Position numbers and translations under genes: made by a program
The notes under the pieces: model-generated
Seen by the model: only the letters and a program-made list of their open reading frames with translations
Database searches by the model: none
What the model was told of the DNA's origin: nothing
Part shown: in pieces, positions 54,726-62,878 of the stretch
Numbering within the stretch: position 1 is the stretch's first letter
Layout: every line of letters begins with the position of its first letter
NCBI RefSeq assembly: GCF_003050935.1
Contig: NZ_QAOX01000001.1
Location: 806,001-870,000, forward strand
DNA: 64,000 bases
Direction: 5' to 3'
DNA from: Luteibacter sp. OK325
Lineage (GTDB): Bacteria; Pseudomonadota; Gammaproteobacteria; Xanthomonadales; Rhodanobacteraceae

Positions 54726-55536
54726 GCAGCGCGATGCCGGGTCCGACGGCGAAGACAAAGAGCGCCGCAACGAGGACAGCACCGCCGACCCACGTCCATG
54801 AGAATCCCCAGGGCACCTCACCAGCCGCTTCGGCCGCGGCGGGTTCCAGCAAAGCCGGTACGAATACCATCCCGAACATGCAGCCGAAGCCACCGCTGAC
54901 CCCGACCAGAAGAACGAGATTCGGTATCGGGTTCATCGCGGCACCGGCAACGAGCAGCAAACCACCAGCGACGTAGCCCGGCCAGGTGAGACGTGGGATG
55001 ACCTTACGGCGCACACCGCCGGCATCGAGCCAGCGGGCCAACGATGCCGAAGCAACGCGAAGGGCCAGGTAATAGCCGGCCGCACCCAACACAGCCAGCC
55101 CGGTGCGCCAGAGCAGGTGGGGTTGCCATCCGGCGATCACGGCAGCCATGTCGCCGAAGTCGAGGATGCCCGAGTACATCGGGTAGCCGGTGCCATTGAG
55201 TAGGTTCACCGTCGCGAACAGCCACATGAAGAAGGTCCCTGTCCCGACCGTTGTGCGGCGGCGAAACCAGGCCATTGCGAGCACGCCCAGCACTAAGTTC
55301 ATCAGCGGACCCGCCAGCGCGACCAGGCGGCTGGCACCCTTCGAACTCAGCGCCACCGTGGTCAGCGAGACCGGGGTCACGTCGTCCACGAACAACGTGG
55401 CCACACCGTGTCCCAGTACTTCATGGCACATGTCCATGGCGGCATAGGCGACGATGGCGATGGCCGCTGTCGTTGCGCCCCGCCCCAACACACTTCCCCG
55501 GCTAGAGCGCCCGGCCGTTCCCGTCACAGTATCCAT
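54718..55536 (-). CDS. Polytopic membrane protein with HEVLGHG motif
   Basis: A 272-residue protein with about 7 membrane helices. The first is followed by MDMCHEVLGHGVATLF, which resembles the zinc motif of M50 site-2 proteases but is spaced H-E-x-x-x-H. An NPIPN segment near residue 206 (AAMNPIPNLVLLVG) recalls the NPDG-type second motif. It could be a divergent intramembrane metalloprotease or an inactive relative. The ATG at 55536 follows AGGGGA; the frame is open 12 codons further. It forms a two-gene unit with the hydrolase. Confidence 0.6.
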   Translation of the reverse strand: MDTVTGTAGRSSRGSVLGRGATTAAIAIVAYAAMDMCHEVLGHGVATLFVDDVTPVSLTTVALSSKGASRLVALAGPLMNLVLGVLAMAWFRRRTTVGTGTFFMWLFATVNLLNGTGYPMYSGILDFGDMAAVIAGWQPHLLWRTGLAVLGAAGYYLALRVASASLARWLDAGGVRRKVIPRLTWPGYVAGGLLLVAGAAMNPIPNLVLLVGVSGGFGCMFGMVFVPALLEPAAAEAAGEVPWGFSWTWVGGAVLVAALFVFAVGPGIALHA

Positions 55537-55697
55537 CCCTGTCCCCTGAGGTTCCAACCGATTCTGTCGCATCGCCCCGCGGCCGCCTAGAGAGAGGTTT
55601 TGCCTGAAACCTACATCGATTACCCTGCCGGTTCCCCGTGGTCGAGCTCTCCCCCTCAGGTGCTCGCGCCTGCCACCCCGCCATCGCGAACGACTCC

Positions 55698-57401
55698 ATG
55701 ACTAAGAAAACCGACAACAACACGCCGGACGCCGGCCGCCGACGCCTGCTCGGCGGCATAGCCACCACCGGCGCCGTACTGGCACTAGGCGGCGTGGCCG
55801 AGGTCGCTGCCGGCGAATCGAAAGGACTTGCGCCGCCGCCCGGCGGCGAGGAGCTCGATGCACTGCTCGAAAAGCGCATCCAGCACGTCGTCGTGATCTA
55901 TGCGGAAAATCGCAGCTTCAATAACCTGTTCGCCGAGTTTCCCGGTTTGCAGCAACCGCTGGGCGCCGTGCCGCCGGAGCGCTACCTGCAGCGCGACCGC
56001 GACGGCAAACCGCTGGTCACCCTGCCACCGGTATGGGGCGGCCTGGTGCCGCACCAGCAGGTGGTCGACCATAAGCCGTACAAGGTGGGCGAGCAGGACA
56101 TCACCGGCGTTCCGAACGCGCCATGGGCGCTGCACACGGGAGACGGCACGCCGTTGCCGCACGGCGTGGTCACCCGCGATCTCGTGCACTCGTTCTACAA
56201 CAACCAGCTGCAGATCAACGGTGGCAGGAACGATGGCTTCGTCGCCTGGGGCGACAGCGGTGCGATGACCATGGGCCACTACGCGGCGGCGCCGGTACAC
56301 CTGCGCCTGTGGCGTCTCGCCGAGCAGTACACCCTGTGCGACAACTTCTTCATGGGTGCCTTCGGTGGCTCGTTCCTCAACCATCAATACCTCGTGGCCG
56401 CGCAGCCGCCGTTCTATCCGGACGCCGACAAGAGTCCCTCGCAGTTCGGTATCGCGGTGACCGAGAGCGGTGATGCGCTCGACTATCGCCTGAAGATGGC
56501 GGAAGAGTCGCCAGCCAGCGCCATGCAGGGCAAGCCGAAGTTTGCCCACCACAGCCAGCTAACGCCCGACTTCTTCGCCGTCAACACCATCGGCCCGCCC
56601 TATTCGCCCGGCTTCAACGTCGACCCGAGGAACCCCTTGCTGGCCGACGCGACGAGCGCCAATACGCTCGTCCCGCAGAAGCACAAGCACATCGGCGACG
56701 TACTCTCCGCCAAGGGTGTGGACTGGGCCTGGTATGGCGGTGGCTTTCAGGCCGCGCTCGAGGGCAAGGGGGACGGCGACGCCGATGAGAAGCATTTCCC
56801 GCAGACGCCGAACTTCCAGCCGCATCACCAGCCGCTCAATTACTTCGTGACCCTCGCGCCAGGCACGGACGCACGCAAGCGGCACCTTCGCGACGGTGGC
56901 CTAGGCGAAACCGCAAAGACCAATCTTTTCCTGGCCGATGTCGTTGCGGGCAAGCTGCCACCGGTGTCGTTCTACAAGCCGCAAGGCGACCTCAACATGC
57001 ACGCCGGCTACTCGGACGTGGAGGCCGGCGACCGCCACATTGCAGGCGTGGTGCATGCGTTGCGCACGAGCCCGCAGTGGAAAGACATGCTGGTCATCGT
57101 CACGTTCGACGAAAACGGCGGCTGGTGGGACCACGTCGCGCCGCCGAAGGGCGATCGTTGGGGTCCCGGCACACGCATTCCGGCGCTGGTGATCTCGCCG
57201 TATGCAAAGCGCGGGCATGTGGAGCATACGATCTACGATACCGGATCGATTGCGCGCTTCCTTACGCGACGGTTCAAGCTGGAGAAACTGCCCGGGTTGA
57301 AGATGCGTGAGGATGCGATGGTGGCGGCAGGTGGGGCTGCGCCGGGGGATCTGACCGAAGCGTTGGATTTTTCGACGGCCGGCCAGGCTGATCGCCGCTG
57401 A
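55698..57401 (+). CDS. Tat-exported phosphoesterase (acid phosphatase/phospholipase C family)
   Basis: A 567-residue enzyme of the AcpA/PlcC phosphoesterase superfamily. A Tat-like signal (RRRLLGGIATTGAVLALGG) is followed by HVVVIYAENRSFNNLF (metal and nucleophile region), GAFGGSFLNHQYLVA, HAGYSDVEAGDRHI and VTFDENGGWWDHVAPP, the conserved metal-binding segments. It should release phosphate from phosphomonoesters or phospholipids in the periplasm. The start at ATG 55698 keeps the Tat signal near the N-terminus. The last codons and stop lie inside REP copy 2. Confidence 0.88.
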   Translation: MTKKTDNNTPDAGRRRLLGGIATTGAVLALGGVAEVAAGESKGLAPPPGGEELDALLEKRIQHVVVIYAENRSFNNLFAEFPGLQQPLGAVPPERYLQRDRDGKPLVTLPPVWGGLVPHQQVVDHKPYKVGEQDITGVPNAPWALHTGDGTPLPHGVVTRDLVHSFYNNQLQINGGRNDGFVAWGDSGAMTMGHYAAAPVHLRLWRLAEQYTLCDNFFMGAFGGSFLNHQYLVAAQPPFYPDADKSPSQFGIAVTESGDALDYRLKMAEESPASAMQGKPKFAHHSQLTPDFFAVNTIGPPYSPGFNVDPRNPLLADATSANTLVPQKHKHIGDVLSAKGVDWAWYGGGFQAALEGKGDGDADEKHFPQTPNFQPHHQPLNYFVTLAPGTDARKRHLRDGGLGETAKTNLFLADVVAGKLPPVSFYKPQGDLNMHAGYSDVEAGDRHIAGVVHALRTSPQWKDMLVIVTFDENGGWWDHVAPPKGDRWGPGTRIPALVISPYAKRGHVEHTIYDTGSIARFLTRRFKLEKLPGLKMREDAMVAAGGAAPGDLTEALDFSTAGQADRR

Positions 57402-57473
57402 AGCGGCTCCTACACAAGACCTGCGCAAGCGGCCGACCTTGTCGCTTTGTGCAGGAGCCGATTCATCGGCGAT
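57391..57473. repeat. REP/BIME palindrome, copy 2
   Basis: Left arm 57391-57413 and right arm 57451-57473 are inverted relatives of copy 1 at 6396-6476. The left arm hairpin is GCCGCT-TC-AGCGGC and the right GCCGAT-TC-ATCGGC, a compensated base-pair change that preserves the fold. The right arm head is GCAG, not GTAG. The left arm overlaps the phosphoesterase stop codon. Confidence 0.8.
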
Positions 57474-57489
57474 ATCCCGTCCCCTCAAC

Positions 57490-59040
57490 TCAATGCCCCG
57501 CCGTACCACCCGACACAAACGGCGGTTTCGCGAACCACACCGCGACCATCGCCAATACGAAGATCAGGGCAAACCCCCAGAAGACATCGTTAACCGCCAG
57601 TGTCGCCGCCTGCATGTCGACGATACGGTTCAACGCGGCGTTGGCTGTCGTACCCTGCACGCCCAGGGCCTGGAAGCGATCCAGGTATTCGGTGGTGGCG
57701 CGGCTTCCGGCACTCACGCTTTCCGACAGCACCGCGTGGTGATACGTCGTTCGGTGCGAGTACATCGTCGTGCTCACCGCTGTCGCGATACTGCCTGCCA
57801 GCGTTCGGAAAAAGTTGGACAGGCCCGACGCGCTGGCGACCTCCTCGTCCGGCATCCCCGACAGGATGATCTGGTTTACCGGGACGAAGAACAGAGCGAT
57901 GCCCGCGCCCATGCACAGTCGCGGTATGGCCATCTCGCTGTACGGCGCATTTGTACTCAGCGTGGACATGTAGAACGATGCGGTGGCGAACACGGCGAAA
58001 CCCACCGTGTTCAACAGGCGCAGATCGAACTTGCTCTGGAACGCACCGACGAGCGGTGACAGGACGATCGCAAGAATGCCTATGGGTGCAACGACGAAGC
58101 CCGCCCAGGTCGCCGTGTAACCCAGGACCTCCTGCACCCACATAGGCATGACCACCGTTCCGCCGAAGAACGCGAACATGCCGAGCGAAAGACAAAGTAC
58201 GCCGACGAAGAAGTTACGTCTTCCCAGCAGCCGGAGCTCGACCACCGGGTGTTTGTGCATCAATTCCCACGCGACCAGGAAGGTCAGGCAGATCAGCGAA
58301 ACGATGGCCAGCACGGTGATGGTCTTCGAAGTAAACCAGTCGTCATCGTTGCCGTTGTCGAGCATGAACTGCAGGCACCCGATACCTACCGCCAACAGGA
58401 ACAGGCCGATCGCGTCGATCGGCGCTTTGACCACCTTCGATTCGCGGTCGCGCAGCAGCGCGTATGTCACAACGACGGCGAAGATGCCGACCGGTATGTT
58501 GATGAAGAAGATCCACGACCAATGATAATTGTCCGTTATCCAGCCACCCAGGATCGGCCCGAACACCGGAGCGACCACGACTGTCATCGCCCACAGCGCC
58601 AGCGCGATCGGACGCCTGGCCACGGGATAGTTGTTGAGTAGCAGGGTCTGCGACAGCGGCACCATCGGGCCCGAGACGGCTCCCTGTAACAGCCGGAAAA
58701 CGATCAGCATGGGCATGCTCTGCGAAAAGCCGCACAGCGCCGAGAACACGACGAACAGCATGACCGAGGTCATGAAGGTTCGTACCTCTCCGAAGCGACG
58801 CGCGACCCAGCCGGTTAACGGCTGCATGACGGCGCTGGCCATCGAATACGCACTGATCGCCATCGTGCCTTCGTTGCTGCTCACGCCAACGTTGCCGGCG
58901 ATGGTCCGCACCGACACATTGACGATGGAGATGTCGAGCACCTCCATGAACGTGGCCAGCGCGACACCGGCGGTGAGCAGCACCAGTGCGCCGCCGGCCA
59001 GCGGTGCCTTCGACGCCCCGTTGCCGGCCTGCCCGGGCAT
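57490..59040 (-). CDS. EmrB-type DHA2 MFS multidrug transporter, pump 2
   Basis: A 516-residue 14-helix transporter close to EmrB: FMEVLDISIVNVSVRTIAGN, MQPLTGWVARRFGEVR, GAVSGPMVPLSQTLLL, GPILGGWITDNYHWSWIFFINIPVG. It exports hydrophobic compounds with its adaptor, encoded 3 bases upstream. It is the last gene of an operon outer membrane factor-adaptor-transporter. It is not a close copy of pump 1. Confidence 0.92.
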   Translation of the reverse strand: MPGQAGNGASKAPLAGGALVLLTAGVALATFMEVLDISIVNVSVRTIAGNVGVSSNEGTMAISAYSMASAVMQPLTGWVARRFGEVRTFMTSVMLFVVFSALCGFSQSMPMLIVFRLLQGAVSGPMVPLSQTLLLNNYPVARRPIALALWAMTVVVAPVFGPILGGWITDNYHWSWIFFINIPVGIFAVVVTYALLRDRESKVVKAPIDAIGLFLLAVGIGCLQFMLDNGNDDDWFTSKTITVLAIVSLICLTFLVAWELMHKHPVVELRLLGRRNFFVGVLCLSLGMFAFFGGTVVMPMWVQEVLGYTATWAGFVVAPIGILAIVLSPLVGAFQSKFDLRLLNTVGFAVFATASFYMSTLSTNAPYSEMAIPRLCMGAGIALFFVPVNQIILSGMPDEEVASASGLSNFFRTLAGSIATAVSTTMYSHRTTYHHAVLSESVSAGSRATTEYLDRFQALGVQGTTANAALNRIVDMQAATLAVNDVFWGFALIFVLAMVAVWFAKPPFVSGGTAGH

Positions 59041-59043
59041 CGA

Positions 59044-60432
59044 TCAGCCCCCGCGCTTCGCCGACACCGGCTTCGGTGTCGTGTCCACGGTGTTCGCGCG
59101 GATGATCTCCTCGGCATGCTGGTCGGCCTCGCCCATCTCCTGCTCATAGACGTTGGTGCTTGCCAGCGGCTTGCTGCGCACCGTATCCGAAAGCACACGA
59201 CCATCCCGATCGTGCGTATCCACATTGACATCGGTCGACAGGCCGATGCGAAGCGGATGCTTTCTGAGGTCCTCTGCGTCGATCGCCACTCGCACCGGAA
59301 GACGCTGCACGACCTTGATCCAGTTGCCGGTAGCGTTCTCCGCGGGAAGCAGCGAGAACGCGCTGCCGGTACCCGCGTTCAGTCCGACAACCTTGCCGTG
59401 GTACGCCACGTCGGAGTACATGTCCGTAGTGATCTTCACCGGTTGGCCGATGCGGATGTGCTCGAGTTGTGTCTCCTTGAAGTTCGCATCTACCCACAGG
59501 TCGGACAGAGGCACGACGGTGAGGAGGTCCTGACCCGGCTGAATCCGCTGGCCGACCTGTACCTGACGACGCGCCGCATACCCTTCGATCGGCGAAACGA
59601 TGGCGTTGCGACCGTTGTTAACCCATGCGTTACGGAACTGCGATCGGGCCTGGATCACGGCTGGATAGTTCTCGACCGTGGTGCCGTCGACCTGCGCATG
59701 CGCTGCGGCGGCTTCTCGCTGGGCGGCATCCAGCGCAGCTTTGGCCTGCTCCATCTGCCGCTTGCCGGCATCCACTTCTTCGGCGGAGACGGCGCGACGT
59801 TCGAGCAGCGGGTGGCGGCGATTGTAGTCGTCACGCGCCTGCTCGTACTGGGCCCGGCGTTGCGGGATTGCCGCGTCGGCCTGGTTGGCTTGCTGCATCT
59901 TCGCCTGCGCCTCGCGTACGGCCTGGGCCAGTTGCCCCTCCGCATTCATGAGGCTCACGCGTGCGTCGACGGGATCGAGTTTGATCAGCACCTGGCCCTG
60001 GTGCACGCGCTCGGTCTCCTCAACACCGACCTCGATTACCGTGCCGGCGATACGCGACGAAATGGTCACCATGTCGCCCTTGACGTAGGCATCGTCGGTC
60101 GTCTCGCGTTGCGAGAAGACGAAGATGTAAAGCAGTAGCCAGGTGACGCCTGCGAGGATGAAGACGGCGGCAATAACGGAAAGGACGATGATCTTCTTGC
60201 GTTTGGCCTTGGGGTCTTCCTTCTCCTTGTCCTTATCGTCCTTGTCCTTATCGTTCTCGCCGTCTTTCCTGTCCTCGTCCTTCTTCTCCTCGTCGTTGCC
60301 GTCATCGCCCTCGCGCTCACCGCGCGGCGATTCGTCACCGTACTTGTGCAGGTACTTGTAGCGATACTTGAAAGGCAGCGGCGCGGCACCGGCTTCGCCT
60401 TCGTCGCGCGGCTCGTCGTTTTCGGGGGTCAT
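59044..60432 (-). CDS. EmrA-type membrane fusion protein with charged N-terminal tail, pump 2
   Basis: A 462-residue adaptor. Residues about 1-78 are a cytoplasmic tail extremely rich in Asp, Glu and Lys (for example DKDKDDKDKEKEDPKAKRKK) before the anchor helix (about 80-105). Then come the standard parts: AYVKGDMVTISSRIAGTV, HQGQVLIKLDPVDARV, the coiled coil with VSAEEVDAG, SPIEGYAARRQVQVG and FKETQLEHIRIGQ. EmrA of E. coli has only a short N-terminus. The ATG overlaps the outer membrane factor stop (ATGA). Confidence 0.9.
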   Translation of the reverse strand: MTPENDEPRDEGEAGAAPLPFKYRYKYLHKYGDESPRGEREGDDGNDEEKKDEDRKDGENDKDKDDKDKEKEDPKAKRKKIIVLSVIAAVFILAGVTWLLLYIFVFSQRETTDDAYVKGDMVTISSRIAGTVIEVGVEETERVHQGQVLIKLDPVDARVSLMNAEGQLAQAVREAQAKMQQANQADAAIPQRRAQYEQARDDYNRRHPLLERRAVSAEEVDAGKRQMEQAKAALDAAQREAAAAHAQVDGTTVENYPAVIQARSQFRNAWVNNGRNAIVSPIEGYAARRQVQVGQRIQPGQDLLTVVPLSDLWVDANFKETQLEHIRIGQPVKITTDMYSDVAYHGKVVGLNAGTGSAFSLLPAENATGNWIKVVQRLPVRVAIDAEDLRKHPLRIGLSTDVNVDTHDRDGRVLSDTVRSKPLASTNVYEQEMGEADQHAEEIIRANTVDTTPKPVSAKRGG

Positions 60433-61946
60433 CGCGGGGACTCCTTGCCGGCTTCGCCTGCCGGAAGAGCGGGCACGTCGTCGGCGTGATAGCCGCCGCC
60501 GAGCGCGTGGATGAGGGACAGGTTCGCCGAGAGAAGCTGGCTGGTGAGTTGCAGGCGCGCATCGCGCTGCTGGTCGAGCTGCATGTCGGCGTTGAGCCAG
60601 GTGCGATCGTCGATCAGGCCTTTCGATCGCCGGTCTGCGGCCTTGGTCCGCTGCGCCGCGCTGGCCTCGTATTGCCGGTCTACCTGCACGCGCTGGTCGC
60701 CGAGCATCTGCAAGGTGGTAACGCCCTGGGCGATCTCTCCGGCGGCCTGCACCACGGCACCGTCGTACTGCGCCACGGCACTGTCCAGCTGGGCCTGCGC
60801 ACTCTCGAACTGGGCTCGCAACCGGCCGCCGCTGAAGATCGGCAGCTGGATGGACGGACCGATATTGCCAAGCGTGAGGTCGGTGCGCGTACCGGAACCG
60901 AGATCGGGATACGTGCGCAGGAAGGCGCCCAGGGCGATCAGGCTCACATCGGGGTAGTAGGCCTTGCGCGCCTGGTCGATGTTCTTCGAGGAGGCCTCGA
61001 TCTGCCAGCGCGCGGCGGTGATGTCAGGCCGGCGCGCCAGCAGGCCCAGCCGCGCATCGGCCGGCAGGCTCGTGTCGGGCGTGGGCAACGGCGACGGCAC
61101 GAGAGTACCCAGGTCTTTCGGCGACACGCCCGCCAGCGCGGCCAGCTGGACAAGATCGAGGCTGGCGGCGCCCTCGAGCTGGGCCACGGAACGACGCTGC
61201 TGCGCGAGCTGACCGTCGGCCTGGTCGAGCGACGTCGGATCGTCCAGACCGCCGTGGACACGCAGCTGCACCAGCTCACGATACTGCGAAGAGCTTTCCG
61301 CGACATGCCTTGCGACCAGCAGCCGCGCCTGCTGCGCCTGCCATTCGTAATAGGTGTTGACCACGTTGTACTGCAGCGAGGTCGCGGCCGAGGCGCGCTC
61401 GGCTTCGGCGGCACGGGCCTGACCCACGGCGGCGGACACGGCGTCCTTCTGCTTACCCCACAGGTCGAGATCCCATGTTGCCAGCGCACCAGCCGCGCCA
61501 CTGTTGCTCCAGCTGCTGCCGGGGTTGAGCTGGAACCTTTGCGCGCTGCCCGTAGCGCCCGGCACGTTGCCTTTCACTGCCACGTCGCTGTAACCATGGT
61601 TACCGCTGAGCAGTCCGCGCACCTGGGGATTCAGGTCGGCCCGCGCAGAGTCGACCGCGCGCATGGCGGCGCGATAGCGCGCCTCGGCCTGCTCCATATC
61701 GGGCGAGCCGCGCATGGCGATGTCGACGATATGGTCGAGTTGTGCATCCCCGTAACGTTTCCACCACTCAGGCTGCGGCCAGCCCGCCTGCGTCGTGCGC
61801 AGCCCAGCGACCGGCACTTCCTCGCGGGGCGCGAAGGCGGGCGGCCGCACCGCCGGAGCACAGGCGGAAACGCACAGGACCGCGCCGAGAACGGCAATAC
61901 GGGCACCATCGCATCGACGACGGAACCGGCTGGATGAAGACGCCAT
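60429..61946 (-). CDS. Outer membrane efflux lipoprotein (NodT family), pump 2
   Basis: A 505-residue OprM/TolC-like channel with lipobox in GAVLCVSACAP, two OEP repeats (YGDAQLDHIVDIAMRGSPDMEQAEARYRA in pieces, LLARRPDITAARWQIEASSKNIDQA) and the coiled-coil tunnel helices. First gene of the second EmrAB operon and divergent from uppP, 122 bases apart. No regulator gene is adjacent. Confidence 0.92.
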   Translation of the reverse strand: MASSSSRFRRRCDGARIAVLGAVLCVSACAPAVRPPAFAPREEVPVAGLRTTQAGWPQPEWWKRYGDAQLDHIVDIAMRGSPDMEQAEARYRAAMRAVDSARADLNPQVRGLLSGNHGYSDVAVKGNVPGATGSAQRFQLNPGSSWSNSGAAGALATWDLDLWGKQKDAVSAAVGQARAAEAERASAATSLQYNVVNTYYEWQAQQARLLVARHVAESSSQYRELVQLRVHGGLDDPTSLDQADGQLAQQRRSVAQLEGAASLDLVQLAALAGVSPKDLGTLVPSPLPTPDTSLPADARLGLLARRPDITAARWQIEASSKNIDQARKAYYPDVSLIALGAFLRTYPDLGSGTRTDLTLGNIGPSIQLPIFSGGRLRAQFESAQAQLDSAVAQYDGAVVQAAGEIAQGVTTLQMLGDQRVQVDRQYEASAAQRTKAADRRSKGLIDDRTWLNADMQLDQQRDARLQLTSQLLSANLSLIHALGGGYHADDVPALPAGEAGKESPR

Positions 61947-62068
61947 GGCATTCCACGTAAAGCTGCTTGCGACATCGAAAAATATCAGTGCACCGCGTGC
62001 GCACCGCGTGATGGCGGTCGACAGCGGCTAAGCTATGCGCCGTCCTCCCCGTCCGGAACACTCCCCAC

Positions 62069-62863
62069 GTGAACGACCTGATCAGCGCCATCCTCCTGGG
62101 CATCGTCGAAGGAATCACCGAATTCCTGCCCGTCTCCAGTACCGGTCACCTGCTCATCGCCGAGCGCTGGCTCGGCGCACGTTCCGACCTGTTCAACGTG
62201 GCGATCCAGGCCGGTGCGATCCTCGCCGTGACGTTCATCTACTGGCGCACCTTGTGGAGCATGGCCAGGAACTGGCGCCGCCCGGAAACCCGCGATTACG
62301 TGATGAAGCTGGCCGTGGCGTTCCTGATCACCGCAGCGCTGGGACTGGTGGTGACCAAGCTCGGCTTCAAGCTGCCAGAGACAGTGACTCCGATTGCCTG
62401 GGCGCTGATCGCCGGCGGCATCTGGATGATCGTGGCGGAGAAGGTCGCGATGAACCGGCCCGACGAGGTCGCGATCAGCTGGCGCGTGGCGATTCTGGTC
62501 GGCCTGGCGCAAATTATTGCGGGCGTCTTTCCCGGTACTTCGCGTTCCGCGGCAACCATCTTCGTTGCCATGCTCGCGGGCACCAGCAACCGAGCGGCTG
62601 CCACCGAGTTCGCTTTCCTGGTCGGCATTCCGACGATGTATGCGGCGACGGGCTACGAATTGCTGAAGACCTTCAAGCACGGCGGTGCCGCCGGTGAAGA
62701 CTGGACCGGTCTCGGCGTCGCATTCGTCGTCTCCACCATCGTCGCCTTCGTCGCGGTGAAGTGGCTGCTTGGTTACATCCGCTCGCACAAGTTCACTGTG
62801 TTCGCGGTGTACCGCATCGTGCTCGGTATCGCGTTGTTGCTCCTGCTCCCAGCGGGCGGTTGA
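62069..62863 (+). CDS. uppP: Undecaprenyl-diphosphatase
   Basis: A 264-residue membrane enzyme (BacA/UppP) that dephosphorylates undecaprenyl diphosphate to recycle the peptidoglycan lipid carrier; extra copies give bacitracin resistance. Catalytic motifs EGITEFLPVSSTGHL and PGTSRSAAT are intact. The GTG start at 62069 fits the family. A regulator gene starts 15 bases after its stop. Confidence 0.96.
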   Translation: MNDLISAILLGIVEGITEFLPVSSTGHLLIAERWLGARSDLFNVAIQAGAILAVTFIYWRTLWSMARNWRRPETRDYVMKLAVAFLITAALGLVVTKLGFKLPETVTPIAWALIAGGIWMIVAEKVAMNRPDEVAISWRVAILVGLAQIIAGVFPGTSRSAATIFVAMLAGTSNRAAATEFAFLVGIPTMYAATGYELLKTFKHGGAAGEDWTGLGVAFVVSTIVAFVAVKWLLGYIRSHKFTVFAVYRIVLGIALLLLLPAGG

Positions 62864-62878
62864 GTCGCCGGCCCGCCC

